Assembly: GCF_004346225.1 (NCBI RefSeq)
Contig: NZ_SMAJ01000013.1
Coordinates: 1 to 64,000, forward strand
From: Paralcaligenes ureilyticus
Lineage (GTDB): Bacteria; Pseudomonadota; Gammaproteobacteria; Burkholderiales; Burkholderiaceae_B
Length of the DNA: 64,000 bases
Reading direction: 5' to 3'
In this document: piece by piece, positions 7,591 through 16,665 of the stretch
Layout: each line of letters begins with the position of its first letter
Position numbering within the stretch: position 1 is the stretch's first letter
Program-made: the position numbers and the translations under genes
The notes under the pieces: model-generated
Databases searched by the model: none
Seen by the model: the letters and a program-made list of their open reading frames with translations, nothing else
What the model was told of the DNA's origin: nothing

Positions 7591-9177
7591 ATGTCAAGCG
7601 CTCGTAATGTCTTATTTATCATGTGCGATCAGCTGCGATGGGATTATTTGTCCTGTTACGGACATCCCACGATACGCACGCCCAATATCGATGCTTTAGC
7701 CCGCAAAGGGGTTCGCTTTACGAATGCCTATATTCAATCGGCGTCCTGTGGTCCGTCGCGGATGTCCTATTACACAGGTCGCTATGTAAGCAGCCATCGC
7801 GCGTTCGGCAATTTTGTACCTCTGCCGCTCGATGAACTGACTCTGGGCGACTATTTGCGGCCTCACGGCATCCGGGTGGCCATCGACGGCAAAACCCATG
7901 TCGAGGCCCCGGATCCGAACGTGCTCTCCCGATTACGGATCGAGCCTCAATCGGAGGTCGGCCAGTTGATTTCGCAAGGAGGCTTCGAGCCTTTCGATCG
8001 GCACGACGGTGTATTGGCCGATCCGCATGATCCCGAGGCCTTGAGCAATAAATACACGAAATTTCTACTGGAAAAAGGGTACGAGTCCATCAACCCCTGG
8101 TTGGATTATGCCAACTCCGCGCTTGGGGAAGACAAGGTCGTTCTTAGTGGTTGGAACATGCGCTACGCTGATTTACCGGCACGCGTCGACGAGCAACATT
8201 CCGAGACGGCTTACACCACCGATAGGGCGATGGAGTTCATGACGGAGCAGGGCGATCGGCCTTGGTGCCTGCACTTGTCGTACATAAAGCCGCACTGGCC
8301 TTATGTTGCGCCCGATCCCTATCACCATATGTATGGTCCTGCCGATGTCGTCCCCGCGGTCAAGTCGGAAATCGAGCGGGCGGATCCTCACCCGCTTTAT
8401 GCGTCGTATTTAAAGCATCGCGCCAGTGTGACTTTCAGCGATCAGGCAACGCGCGAAAAAGTGATCCCGACCTATATGGGTTTGATTACCCAGATTGACG
8501 ATCATCTGGGCCGATTATTCGAGTTCATGGAAGACCATGGCCGTTTCAAGGATACCTTGATTGTATTTTGCAGCGATCACGGAGATTATCTCGGCGACCA
8601 TCATCTGGGCGAAAAGGAGCTATGGCACGATACGGTGATCAAGGTGCCGCTCATTATCTATGACCCATCGGCCGCCGCCGACGCCTTGCGGGGAAAGCCG
8701 TGCGATGCCTTTGTGGAAGCCGTTGATATGGTACCCACCTTTCTGGATTTCCTTGGCATTGCCCATGCTGGCGATGTCATCGAAGGCAAGTCGGTATTAC
8801 CTTTACTGCGAGGCGTCGGCGGTGCGCCCTTGCGGGAATTCATCATTAGCGAGTTTGATTATTCGTTCAGGACGTCTACCCGCAAGGAGTTGAACCGGCC
8901 TGTCAAGAATTGCCGCACTCTAGTCCTGCGCGACCGGGAGTGGAAGTTCGTTTTTTGCGAGGGCATGCGGCCGCTCTTGTTTGATCTGCAAGCCGACCCT
9001 CATGAGTTCTGTGATCTTGGGGGTGATAGCCGGTATGAAGCCATCGTTGAACGGTATTCGCAGGAGGTCGCAGTGTGGCTTAGCCTGCGTAAAACAAAAA
9101 CCACCGCGTCCGATGAATACGTCGAGAATTGGCTTGGCTTGAAGCGATTCCAGGGAATGAAGATAGGCGAGTGGTAG
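7591..9177 (+). CDS. Sulfatase / phosphonate-monoester-hydrolase-like alkaline phosphatase superfamily enzyme
   Basis: A 528-residue hydrolase. The sulfatase signature C53-G-P-S-R57 is complete, so Cys53 is expected to be oxidised to formylglycine; no formylglycine-generating enzyme is in the window. The N-terminal metal motif is MCDQLRWD (DQ rather than DD, as in choline-sulfatase and phosphonate monoester hydrolases), and the C-terminal metal motif is FCSDHGDYLGDH. There is no signal peptide, so it acts in the cytoplasm on an imported ester. It follows two genes of unknown activity and precedes a sulfonate-type ABC importer, pointing to use of a sulfate ester or related compound. The substrate (sulfate, phosphate or phosphonate ester) is not resolvable from sequence. 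Confidence 0.87.
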   Translation: MSSARNVLFIMCDQLRWDYLSCYGHPTIRTPNIDALARKGVRFTNAYIQSASCGPSRMSYYTGRYVSSHRAFGNFVPLPLDELTLGDYLRPHGIRVAIDGKTHVEAPDPNVLSRLRIEPQSEVGQLISQGGFEPFDRHDGVLADPHDPEALSNKYTKFLLEKGYESINPWLDYANSALGEDKVVLSGWNMRYADLPARVDEQHSETAYTTDRAMEFMTEQGDRPWCLHLSYIKPHWPYVAPDPYHHMYGPADVVPAVKSEIERADPHPLYASYLKHRASVTFSDQATREKVIPTYMGLITQIDDHLGRLFEFMEDHGRFKDTLIVFCSDHGDYLGDHHLGEKELWHDTVIKVPLIIYDPSAAADALRGKPCDAFVEAVDMVPTFLDFLGIAHAGDVIEGKSVLPLLRGVGGAPLREFIISEFDYSFRTSTRKELNRPVKNCRTLVLRDREWKFVFCEGMRPLLFDLQADPHEFCDLGGDSRYEAIVERYSQEVAVWLSLRKTKTTASDEYVENWLGLKRFQGMKIGEW

Positions 9178-9235
9178 ACGCATTTCAGTTTTCAAAATTT
9201 CAGTTTTAAAAGTATATATTTTGATTGGAGACAAC

Positions 9236-10204
9236 ATGTTTGATTTTAAAAAAACCTTGAAGCCGATGCTCTTCATAATTGGGGCTGCGCTGATTGCCCA
9301 TGGCGGCAGCGCCTGGGCGCAGGAAGCGAAAAAAATTCGTATTGGTTGGCAAAAAGGGGTGTTCAATGAAGCCGTGATCAAGGCTCAGGGTGATCTGGCC
9401 AAATCCCTTAAAGCAAAGGGTATCGATGTCGAGTGGGCCGAATTCCAGGTTGGCCCTCCGATGATGGAAGCCCTTAATGTGGGAAGCCTCGATGTAGCGG
9501 CAGCGGCCAATACGCCACCAGTGTTCGCTCAGGTTGCCGGTGCCGATTTTGTGTACATAGCGTCGGAAGCCCCCACGCCGGGCGATCAGCAGATATTGGT
9601 TCAAAAAGACTCGCCCATTAAATCCGCCAAGGATCTGGTCGGCAAGAAGGTAGCCATTCCAAAAGGATCCATGGCGCACTACATGGTGATCAAGTACATG
9701 GAAAGCAATGGGCTGAAGTTCAGCGATATCACGCCGGTGTATTTAAGCCCAGCCGACGGACGGGCCGCCCTGGAAGGTGGAGCGGTAGCGGCATGGGCGG
9801 CTTTTGATCCCTTGATGGCCGGCGCCCAGGCCACGGGCCGTGTGCGAGTGCTTGCCGATGGATTCCAGGTCAAGGTCAATAACCGGCAAATGTATTACGC
9901 CCGGCGAGATTTTGCCAACAAGAATCCGCAACTGGTCAAAGACCTGTTGGCGGAAATACGTAAAACGTCTCAATACACGTACAACAATACCAAAGAAGTC
10001 GCGCAAAAATATGCGGGTTTTATCGGCCTGGATGCCAAGACCTTTGAGGTGGTGCTGGAGAGAAATAAAGTCAACGACATTATTTCGCCGCTCAATGATG
10101 AAATCATCGCTGAACAGCAAACACTTGCCGATGCCTTTTATCGTTTGAAAATCATCCCCAAAAATGTGAATGTCAACGAGGCTGTATGGAAGCCGGCCGA
10201 GTGA
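9236..10204 (+). CDS. Sulfonate/taurine-type ABC transporter substrate-binding protein
   Basis: A 322-residue periplasmic binding protein of the SsuA/TauA family. The signal peptide runs to about residue 28 with cleavage after AWA (before QEAKK). The family hallmark VGPPMMEALNVGSLDVA is followed by TPPVFAQVAGADFVYIAS. I place the start at the ATG at 9236 with TGGAG five bases upstream; an upstream TTG at 9221 is in frame but has no advantage. With the next two genes it makes a complete importer. The neighbouring sulfatase suggests that the ligand is an organosulfate or sulfonate. Confidence 0.88.
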   Translation: MFDFKKTLKPMLFIIGAALIAHGGSAWAQEAKKIRIGWQKGVFNEAVIKAQGDLAKSLKAKGIDVEWAEFQVGPPMMEALNVGSLDVAAAANTPPVFAQVAGADFVYIASEAPTPGDQQILVQKDSPIKSAKDLVGKKVAIPKGSMAHYMVIKYMESNGLKFSDITPVYLSPADGRAALEGGAVAAWAAFDPLMAGAQATGRVRVLADGFQVKVNNRQMYYARRDFANKNPQLVKDLLAEIRKTSQYTYNNTKEVAQKYAGFIGLDAKTFEVVLERNKVNDIISPLNDEIIAEQQTLADAFYRLKIIPKNVNVNEAVWKPAE

Positions 10205-10238
10205 CTGCATGCAAGGCATTTAGAATGAGGCGCGGCAT

Positions 10239-11009
10239 ATGAAAAATGGGAAATTCCACGGCCATGTCCTGCCTTGGGTGCTGCCGGTTTTTATCGTCAT
10301 TGTCTGGCAGGCCGCGTCCCAAAGCGGGTTTTTGCCAAATCGGATTTTGCCGTCCCCAAGCTCGGTGGTACGCGCCGCCTGGGCGTTGACGGTCAGTGGT
10401 GAGCTATGGATCAACCTGGCGGCCAGCTTCCGGCGGGCTTTCGTCGGCTTTATTATCGGCGGCAGCATCGGATTCGGCCTGGGGCTGCTGACCGGCGTTT
10501 CACGTTTCTCGGAACAGTTTCTGGACTCCACGATCCAGATGATCCGTAACATCCCTCACCTTGCCCTGATTCCGCTGGTCATTATCTGGTTTGGCATAGG
10601 CGAGGAAGGCAAGCTTTTTCTGGTGGCCCTGGGTGTCATGTTCCCCATTTACATCAATACTTATCACGGGATCCGTTCCGTCGATAAAGGCTTGATTGAA
10701 ATGGGCCGGGTCTATGGTTTGTCCAAATGGGAGCTTTTCAGAGACATTATGCTGCCCGGCGCCATGTCTTCCATCCTGGTGGGAGTGCGTTTCGCTCTGG
10801 GCTTCATGTGGCTGACACTGATCGTTGCCGAAACGATTGCGGCCAACTCGGGGATCGGCAAGATGGCGATGGATGCGCGCGAATTCATGCAGACCGATAT
10901 CGTGGTGGTTGCCATTCTGTTATACGCCGTGCTGGGCAAGCTGGCCGATGTCTTGGCGCGCATTCTGGAGCGCAGATGGTTGCGTTGGAGCAGGGAGGCC
11001 GGGCAATGA
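10239..11009 (+). CDS. ABC transporter permease (SsuC/TauC type)
   Basis: A 256-residue inner-membrane permease with about six hydrophobic segments. The coupling-loop sequence for the ATPase is [28 protein letters not shown]. The BPD-transporter fold matches SsuC/TauC sulfonate permeases. Its stop codon overlaps the ATPase start as ATGA, so the two are translationally coupled. Confidence 0.9.
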   Translation: MKNGKFHGHVLPWVLPVFIVIVWQAASQSGFLPNRILPSPSSVVRAAWALTVSGELWINLAASFRRAFVGFIIGGSIGFGLGLLTGVSRFSEQFLDSTIQMIRNIPHLALIPLVIIWFGIGEEGKLFLVALGVMFPIYINTYHGIRSVDKGLIEMGRVYGLSKWELFRDIMLPGAMSSILVGVRFALGFMWLTLIVAETIAANSGIGKMAMDAREFMQTDIVVVAILLYAVLGKLADVLARILERRWLRWSREAGQ

Positions 11010-11779
11010 CTATTAATAACGATAATAATATGGAGCGGGGATCGTCCAAGACGACAGGGGCAAGGCGCGGCCTGGAGGTGGTTGTCACTGATGCGACCAA
11101 ACGCTTTGGCGAGAAAGCAGTTTTGCACTCTTTGAGCCTCTCAGTACGGCCTGGCGAGTTTTTGGCCATTGTGGGGCGCAGTGGCTGTGGCAAAAGCACT
11201 TTGCTGCGGTTGGTAGGGGGGCTGGATGCGATTTCATCCGGCGAACTTACGATTAACGGCTTGCGGGTGAAGGGCGTCAACGACGAAACCCGCATCATGT
11301 TCCAGGAGCATCGTTTGCTGCCCTGGAAAACAGTTCTTCAGAATGTCGGCCTTGGCATGAAAGGCGACTGGAGCACGGTGGCTCTGGATGCTTTGGCGCA
11401 GGTCGGCCTCAAAGACAAGGCTGACAACTGGCCTTCCATGTTGTCGGGCGGCCAGCGGCAGCGCGTTGCACTGGCTCGAGCGCTGGTTCACAAGCCTCGG
11501 TTATTGCTGTTGGACGAACCGCTCGGCGCACTGGATGCCCTGACGCGCATCGAGATGCAACTGCTTATCGAGACCTTGTGGAAGGCCAATGATTTCACCG
11601 TGATCCTGATTACTCATGATGTCGACGAGGCCGTTGCCCTGGCCGACAGGGTGGTGTTGATCGAAGAGGGCCGGATCGGGATGGACGAACGCGTCGAGTT
11701 GTCCCGTCCGCGACAACGGGGTTCTGCCGGATTTGGGGAATTGGCCGAGCTGGTGCTTAATCGAGTCTTGAAAAAATAG
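11006..11779 (+). CDS. ABC transporter ATP-binding protein (SsuB/TauB type)
   Basis: A 257-residue ATPase. Walker [10 protein letters not shown] is at 57-65, followed by the Q-loop [10 protein letters not shown], the signature [15 protein letters not shown], Walker [13 protein letters not shown] and the switch histidine in [10 protein letters not shown]. The start is the ATG at 11006 that overlaps the permease stop; the open frame continues upstream but only in the permease shadow. It energises the importer of this operon. It is the final gene, and an acyl-CoA dehydrogenase gene converges on it 50 bp downstream. Confidence 0.9.
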   Translation: MTINNDNNMERGSSKTTGARRGLEVVVTDATKRFGEKAVLHSLSLSVRPGEFLAIVGRSGCGKSTLLRLVGGLDAISSGELTINGLRVKGVNDETRIMFQEHRLLPWKTVLQNVGLGMKGDWSTVALDALAQVGLKDKADNWPSMLSGGQRQRVALARALVHKPRLLLLDEPLGALDALTRIEMQLLIETLWKANDFTVILITHDVDEAVALADRVVLIEEGRIGMDERVELSRPRQRGSAGFGELAELVLNRVLKK

Positions 11780-11828
11780 GTGCTTTGCCTGATGAATAAG
11801 AAGAGGAATTCGATACGCGAGGTGGTGT

Positions 11829-12983
11829 TTAAACATCCCCTTCCTTGATCAGGTGCTTGGCGATAATGATCTGCTGTATTTGCGACGTGCCTTCGTACAG
11901 GCGGAACAGGCGCACGTCGCGGTAAAAGCGTTCGATGCCGTATTCTGCAACATAGCCTGCGCCTCCGAAGATCTGCACGGCGCGATCGGCGACGCGGCAG
12001 CACATTTCGGTGGAGAAGTATTTGGCGCAGGAGGCCAGGGCCGAAACGTTTTCACCCTCGTCACGGCGGCGCGCGGCATCTTGCACCATGCATTGGGCCG
12101 CGTAGATTTCGGTTTTGCTGTCGGCCAGCATGCCCTGGATCAATTGGAATTCGGCAATCGCGTGGCCGAACTGCTTGCGCTGGATCGCGTAGTGCAAGGC
12201 GTCTCGCAGCATGCGTTTGGCGCAGCCGATGGCAACGGCCGAGATGTGCAGGCGTCCTTTGTCCAGTACTTTCATGGCCGTCTTGAAGCCGACGCCTTCC
12301 TTGCCGCCGATGAGATTGGCCGCCGGGACCCGGCAATTCTCAAAAATCACATCGCAGGTATGGGCGCCTTTCTGGCCCATTTTCTTGTCGATTTTGCCTA
12401 GCGACAAGCCTGGCGTGCCGGCCTCTACGATAAAGGCGGAAATGGCAGAGGCGCCCTTCGCGGTTCGGGAGGTACGGGCCATAACGGTGAAAATGCCGGC
12501 GTGGGGTGCGTTGGTAATAAAACGTTTGGTGCCGTTGATGACATACATGTCGCCGTCTTTGTCGGCGGTGGTTTTGAGCGAGGCGGCGTCCGACCCGGCT
12601 TCCGGCTCGGTCAGGGCAAAGGAGCCGATCAGGTCGCCCGAGGCGAGCCTGGGCAGATAGCGCTGCTTTTGCTCCGCCGTGCCGTCGATCACCAGGCCTT
12701 GCGAGCCTATGCCGTTATTGGTGCCGATCAGTGAACGAAACGCGGGGGAAGTCTGCCCCAGTTCCATGGCGATCCGGACTTCTTCCTCCATGGTAATGCC
12801 CAGGCCTCCATACTCTTCGGGCAGCGACAGGCCGAACAAGCCCAGGTCTTTCATTTGTTGCGCGATGTGTGGTGGGATCTGGTCTGTTTGGGCGACCTGG
12901 TCTTCAATGGGTACCAGCACTTCGCGTACAAAGCGGCGAACGCTGTCTTCCAGCAAGGTCTGAGTTTCGGGATCGCGAATCAT
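11829..12983 (-). CDS. Acyl-CoA dehydrogenase
   Basis: A 384-residue FAD enzyme of the acyl-CoA dehydrogenase family, oxidising an acyl-CoA to the 2-enoyl-CoA and passing electrons to ETF. The sequence shows the family signature around FALTEPEAGSDAASLKTTA, the YVINGTKRFITNAPHAGIF block, and the C-terminal QIFGGAGYVAEYGIERFYRD with YEGTSQIQQIIIAKHL, which includes the usual catalytic-base region. The substrate chain cannot be told; the length and motifs are full. It is monocistronic, converging with the ABC operon. The upstream spacer holds a REP pair. Confidence 0.9.
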   Translation of the reverse strand: MIRDPETQTLLEDSVRRFVREVLVPIEDQVAQTDQIPPHIAQQMKDLGLFGLSLPEEYGGLGITMEEEVRIAMELGQTSPAFRSLIGTNNGIGSQGLVIDGTAEQKQRYLPRLASGDLIGSFALTEPEAGSDAASLKTTADKDGDMYVINGTKRFITNAPHAGIFTVMARTSRTAKGASAISAFIVEAGTPGLSLGKIDKKMGQKGAHTCDVIFENCRVPAANLIGGKEGVGFKTAMKVLDKGRLHISAVAIGCAKRMLRDALHYAIQRKQFGHAIAEFQLIQGMLADSKTEIYAAQCMVQDAARRRDEGENVSALASCAKYFSTEMCCRVADRAVQIFGGAGYVAEYGIERFYRDVRLFRLYEGTSQIQQIIIAKHLIKEGDV

Positions 12984-13081
12984 GGGAGGTTCCGGTGCGG
13001 TTCAGGTGTTCGATATTTCGTTTTGGGATAGTTGGATTGTATGGCTGGGTGAGCGATGTTTATTTCTCGGGAATGTGAAAA

Positions 13082-13151
13082 TGGCACCCACAAGGGGTGC
13101 CGCTACATGATTTACGGATAGGTTTTGTAGGGGCACCCCTTGTGGGTGCCA
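13082..13151. repeat. Inverted pair of REP-like hairpins
   Basis: Two 25-bp elements face each other: 13082-13106 (minus) and 13127-13151 (plus), with stems of the GGCACCC/GGGTGCC type. Together they can fold into one longer stem, like a BIME. The pair lies between an acyl-CoA dehydrogenase start and the MFS exporter end. Confidence 0.85.
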
Positions 13152-13171
13152 TCACCACCACCACCACCGAC

Positions 13172-14716
13172 TCAATCCACCACCATCGCCGGCTCATCCG
13201 TCCTCGGCGGCGCGTCGCCCAGGTATTCGTCTTTAATGAACATGCCCAGCAAAAAGGAAACGAATGCGATGGCGGCACTGATGCTGAATATTTGCCGGAA
13301 GGCATTTTCTACCGTGCCGGCCAGCTGCATTTTGACCATGGCGTTCACATGCACCGTGGCGTCGCCCATCATGGCCTTGATGATTTCGCCGCCTGAAAAT
13401 GAGGCGGCCGACGCGGGCGCATCAGCCTGCAGGGCAGCCAGCAGCAAGGCCATCAGTACGGCAATGCCTATGGCCGCGCCCAGCGACCGGCAGAAAGCCG
13501 CCACCGCCGTGGCGATGCCCACGTAGCGATACTCAACGGTATTTTGCACGGCCACCGTGGACGTCGGCAACTGAATCCCTATCCCCAGCCCAATCGCCCC
13601 CATGCAGAAGATGCCCGGCAGGATGCCATGCGGGTCGACAAAGGCCAGGGCCAGCACGCCGATAGGCACGATCAGCGCGCCGACGAGCTGGATTTTTTTG
13701 TAATGCCCCGAACGTGTCATCAGCTTGCCGCCGATGAAGGCGCCCACGGGAATTCCCAGGCTCAGCGGCACCAGTTGTAGCGCCGAGCCGTCGGCGCCGA
13801 CCGTGGTCAGCATTTGCAGCCTTAAGGGGATAAGGACGGACAGCGAAACGACTTGTATAAACGCGATGAACAAAATGGTGCAGGAAATCGCCACGGTCCG
13901 GTTGTTGAACATGCCCAGCGGAACGATCGGCTCTTCGGCGCGCTGCTCTTGCCAGTAGAAGGCCGCCATGGCAACCAGCGTGGCGCCGAACAGGCGCAGG
14001 TTGCCGGCGTCGACCCATGAGGCGCCCTGGCCGACCCGCGTGATGCCGATCAGCAAGGTCGCCAGGCCGATTATCATCAGTATTGCGCCAGGGTAGTCGA
14101 TGGGTCGTTTCACCTTGGGCACGGGCAGGCGCGTGAGCGCCCGGCGTGAAATGAACAGCGCCACCAGCCCCAGCGGGAGGTTGATCCAGAACACCCAGCG
14201 CCACGATAAGTAGGTGGTGAGAAGCCCGCCGGCCAACGGCCCCGATACGCTGGCTACCGCGAACGCGCCGCTGATATAGCCCTGGTAGCGTCCACGATCA
14301 CGGGGGGAGACCACGTCCGCAATAATGGCTTGTGCGACCGAAATCAGGCCGCCGCCTCCCAAGCCCTGCAAAATGCGGGCGCCCACGAGAAACGGCATGG
14401 ATGGCGCCAGGGCCGAGGCGATGGAGGTCACCAGGAAGATGGTGATGGCCGTCGACAGCATGACGCGCCGCCCGTACAGATCACCCAGCTTGCCATAAAT
14501 GGGGGTGGCCACGGCGACCGCAATCAAGTAGCCGGACACCACCCAGGCCAGCAGATCCACGCCTTGCAGATCGGCGGCCATCATCGGCAGCGACACCGAC
14601 ACAATGGTCTGGTCCAAGGCGCCCAGCACAATCGCCAGCATCAGTCCGATGATGACGGAACGGACTTCGGCGTGCGACAGGGTGGAATATAAGGGGGCGG
14701 GGTGGGTATCAGACAT
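13172..14716 (-). CDS. DHA2-family MFS multidrug/solute exporter (EmrB type)
   Basis: A 514-residue, 14-helix major facilitator. It carries the early motif LDQTIVSVSLPMMAADLQG and motif A GKLGDLYGRRVML, plus the conserved motif C GPLAGGLLTTYLSWRWVFWIN in helix 5. These are hallmarks of the drug:H+ antiporter-2 family that includes EmrB. I chose the ATG at 14716 because the family normally starts a few residues before the first helix; an alternative ATG at 14773 would add 19 residues. It is divergent from a 3-hydroxyacyl-CoA dehydrogenase gene. No membrane-fusion partner gene is nearby. Confidence 0.88.
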   Translation of the reverse strand: MSDTHPAPLYSTLSHAEVRSVIIGLMLAIVLGALDQTIVSVSLPMMAADLQGVDLLAWVVSGYLIAVAVATPIYGKLGDLYGRRVMLSTAITIFLVTSIASALAPSMPFLVGARILQGLGGGGLISVAQAIIADVVSPRDRGRYQGYISGAFAVASVSGPLAGGLLTTYLSWRWVFWINLPLGLVALFISRRALTRLPVPKVKRPIDYPGAILMIIGLATLLIGITRVGQGASWVDAGNLRLFGATLVAMAAFYWQEQRAEEPIVPLGMFNNRTVAISCTILFIAFIQVVSLSVLIPLRLQMLTTVGADGSALQLVPLSLGIPVGAFIGGKLMTRSGHYKKIQLVGALIVPIGVLALAFVDPHGILPGIFCMGAIGLGIGIQLPTSTVAVQNTVEYRYVGIATAVAAFCRSLGAAIGIAVLMALLLAALQADAPASAASFSGGEIIKAMMGDATVHVNAMVKMQLAGTVENAFRQIFSISAAIAFVSFLLGMFIKDEYLGDAPPRTDEPAMVVD

Positions 14717-14804
14717 GCCGGGTATTTTAATCAGATTGGAGCCGCGCCCACAGAATTGCGCGTTACGATGCATGTTCCGACTTTAATGGGGCGCTGAAAT
14801 CATC

Positions 14805-15761
14805 ATGCAAAATGGACACCTCGAACGGCCCTCGCGGGCTTTTGCTGTCGTCGCCGGCGGCGGGACCATGGGCGCCGACGTGGCGGTGGTATTGCTGCGT
14901 GCCCATTGCCCGACGCTGGTGCTTGAGCCCAACCGCGAATCGCACGAGGCCATGGCCGAACGAATCGGGCTTAATCTTCAAGCCATCGGTAAATCCGAAA
15001 ACCGGGCTCTTTTGCAGATAGAAAGCTCCATCGACAGCGTCAAGTGGGCGGACGTGGATCTGGTGATCGAATGCGTGCCCGAAGTGTTGGAGGTCAAGCG
15101 CACGCTTTTTAAAACATTGGTCGATCGGGCGCCCGCCCAGGCAATTTTGGCCAGCAACAGCTCCAGCTTTCCGATCAGCCGGATCGCGCAAGATTTACCG
15201 ACGCGCGAGCGCATGCTGGGTCTGCACTTTTTTATGCCCGCCCATATTGTGCCCTTGGTGGAAGTCGTCATGGGGCCCGATACCGATAAGGGCAGGGCTG
15301 ATGCGCTGGCCGCCTTTATGCGCCGTTGCGGCTCGGTTCCTATCCTGGTCAGAAAAGATATTCCCGGGTTTATTGCCAATCGTTTGCAACACGCGCTGGG
15401 TCGCGAGGCGTTTTCCTTGATCCAGGAAGGCATCGCCACGCCTGAGGATATCGACGCCGCGGTGCGTTTTGGTTTCGGCTTTCGCTATCTGGCGGCTGGC
15501 CCCATTATGCAAAAAGAGCATGCCGGGCTGGATGTGCACGCGGCGGCGGCCGCCACGATTTATCCGACGTTGTCGAATATTTCTGCCCCCCCACCCGTTT
15601 TGGCCGATAAACCCAAAAAAGGCACGCTGGGAATGAAGTCGGGCGAGGGGTTTTATAAATGGTCGGATGAAAGCATGCGAGCCGAGCGGGCGCGTTATGA
15701 GCGCGCGTTGCGAGCGAGCCTGAAAGTGCTGGCCGAAGACTTGCCCAAAATAGAGCCGTAG
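14805..15761 (+). CDS. 3-hydroxyacyl-CoA dehydrogenase family protein
   Basis: A 318-residue NAD-dependent dehydrogenase of the 3HCDH family. The Rossmann glycine motif is GGGTMG at 18-23, followed by VIECVPEVLEVKRTLF, NSSSFPISRIA and the catalytic-histidine region GLHFFMPAHIVPLVEVV. The C-terminal helical domain begins with KDIPGFIANRLQHALGREA. It may act on a hydroxyacyl-CoA, or on a free hydroxy acid like L-carnitine or L-gulonate dehydrogenases, which share this architecture. It stands alone between the divergent exporter and the convergent GntR gene; the latter's cognate aminotransferase cluster suggests hydroxy- or amino-acid catabolism. Confidence 0.85.
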   Translation: MQNGHLERPSRAFAVVAGGGTMGADVAVVLLRAHCPTLVLEPNRESHEAMAERIGLNLQAIGKSENRALLQIESSIDSVKWADVDLVIECVPEVLEVKRTLFKTLVDRAPAQAILASNSSSFPISRIAQDLPTRERMLGLHFFMPAHIVPLVEVVMGPDTDKGRADALAAFMRRCGSVPILVRKDIPGFIANRLQHALGREAFSLIQEGIATPEDIDAAVRFGFGFRYLAAGPIMQKEHAGLDVHAAAAATIYPTLSNISAPPPVLADKPKKGTLGMKSGEGFYKWSDESMRAERARYERALRASLKVLAEDLPKIEP

Positions 15762-15794
15762 AAATCAGGCGCCCGCTTTTGACTGCATAGGCAT

Positions 15795-16508
15795 TCAGTT
15801 GTCTGGTGTTTCTTGGTCCGCCAGCAGTACCAGCACAGCGTCGCGTTTTTCCAGCAGGTGCTGGCGCAGTATCGCGGCCAGGCGCTTGCCGTCGCGGGCT
15901 TCAAGCGCCTTGAGCATTTCTTCGTGTTCCTCGACGGCCTTGTCCCATTTTGCGGTGTGCAGGTTGGAGCGAAAGCGCAATGACTGCAAACGCCGGTTGA
16001 CCGACGTATAAATTTGCCGCAGCGCCGAGTTGCCCGCAGCCTCGTTGATCCGATCGTGAATTTCCTGGTTCTTGCTGTAGTAGCCCGACAGGTCTTTCTG
16101 CGCGTGGCAGGCGAGCATGGCGTAGTGCAGCGCCTTGATCTGGGCAAGCTCCACCGCGGTGATGCGCTCGCAGGCCAGTTCTCCCGAAAAGGCTTCCAGG
16201 CCGCTCATCAGCTCGAAGGTTTCCCCGATTTCCGCTTCCGACATGCGCGACACTGTAGCCCCGCGGTTCGGAACGATGTCGATCAGCCCCTCCGCGGCCA
16301 GCACCTTGAGCGCTTCGCGCAAAGGGGTGCGGGAGATTCCCAGGGTTTCGCAGAGTTCGCGCTCGTTGAGCCGGGTCCCGGGTGTCAACACCCCTTCGAC
16401 GATGAAGTTGCGCAATTGCTCGACCACCGTGTCATGCAGTCTCAACCGCAGCACTTTGGACAGCACAGGAGCCAAGACTTGATCGACCTTGGTATTTAAA
16501 TTTTGCAT
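15795..16508 (-). CDS. GntR-family transcriptional regulator (FCD domain)
   Basis: A 237-residue regulator: winged helix near residues 25-90 (LRNFIVEGVLTPGTRLNERE, then LGISRTPLREALKVLAAEGL) and an all-helical FCD ligand domain behind it, with conserved metal/ligand positions in ALHYAMLACHAQKD and EIHDRINEAAGNS. It is divergent from the aminotransferase-MFS-hydratase-oxidase cluster, and identical-core palindromes lie over its own start and over the promoter of that cluster. It is therefore probably the local repressor, responding to a pathway organic acid. Confidence 0.9.
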   Translation of the reverse strand: MQNLNTKVDQVLAPVLSKVLRLRLHDTVVEQLRNFIVEGVLTPGTRLNERELCETLGISRTPLREALKVLAAEGLIDIVPNRGATVSRMSEAEIGETFELMSGLEAFSGELACERITAVELAQIKALHYAMLACHAQKDLSGYYSKNQEIHDRINEAAGNSALRQIYTSVNRRLQSLRFRSNLHTAKWDKAVEEHEEMLKALEARDGKRLAAILRQHLLEKRDAVLVLLADQETPDN

Positions 16509-16514
16509 GCAAAA
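16501..16514. promoter_or_regulatory. Palindromic operator over the GntR gene start
   Basis: TTTTGCATGCAAAA is a perfect 14-bp palindrome that covers the initiation codon of the GntR gene. It shares the TTTTGCAT core with the site at 16635-16655, consistent with autoregulation by the GntR protein. Confidence 0.6.
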
Positions 16515-16627
16515 TGACAGATAGATGATGTGGGGCGATTTTACTTCATGTTGCGAGGCGCAGACAAAGCAGGGTAAACGCTATGTGGGCGATGAAATTT
16601 TTGCTTTTCTGGTCAGATTTTCTTTGG

Positions 16628-16655
16628 TATAGTATTTTGCATTCAAAATGCAAAA
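16628..16655 (+). promoter_or_regulatory. -10 box and GntR-type operator before the aminotransferase operon
   Basis: TATAGT at 16628-16633 is a credible -10 element, with a weak TTTTCT -35 match 17 bp upstream. A perfect interrupted palindrome follows at 16635-16655: arms TTTTGCATT and AATGCAAAA around CAA. It would overlap the transcription start, so bound regulator should block transcription. Confidence 0.6.
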
Positions 16656-16665
16656 AGGAAATCGC

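Noticed and set aside
13082-13151. Repeated 25-bp units considered as CRISPR
   Set aside because: Copies are scattered, occur in both orientations, have no regular spacers and no cas genes; they are hairpin REPs.
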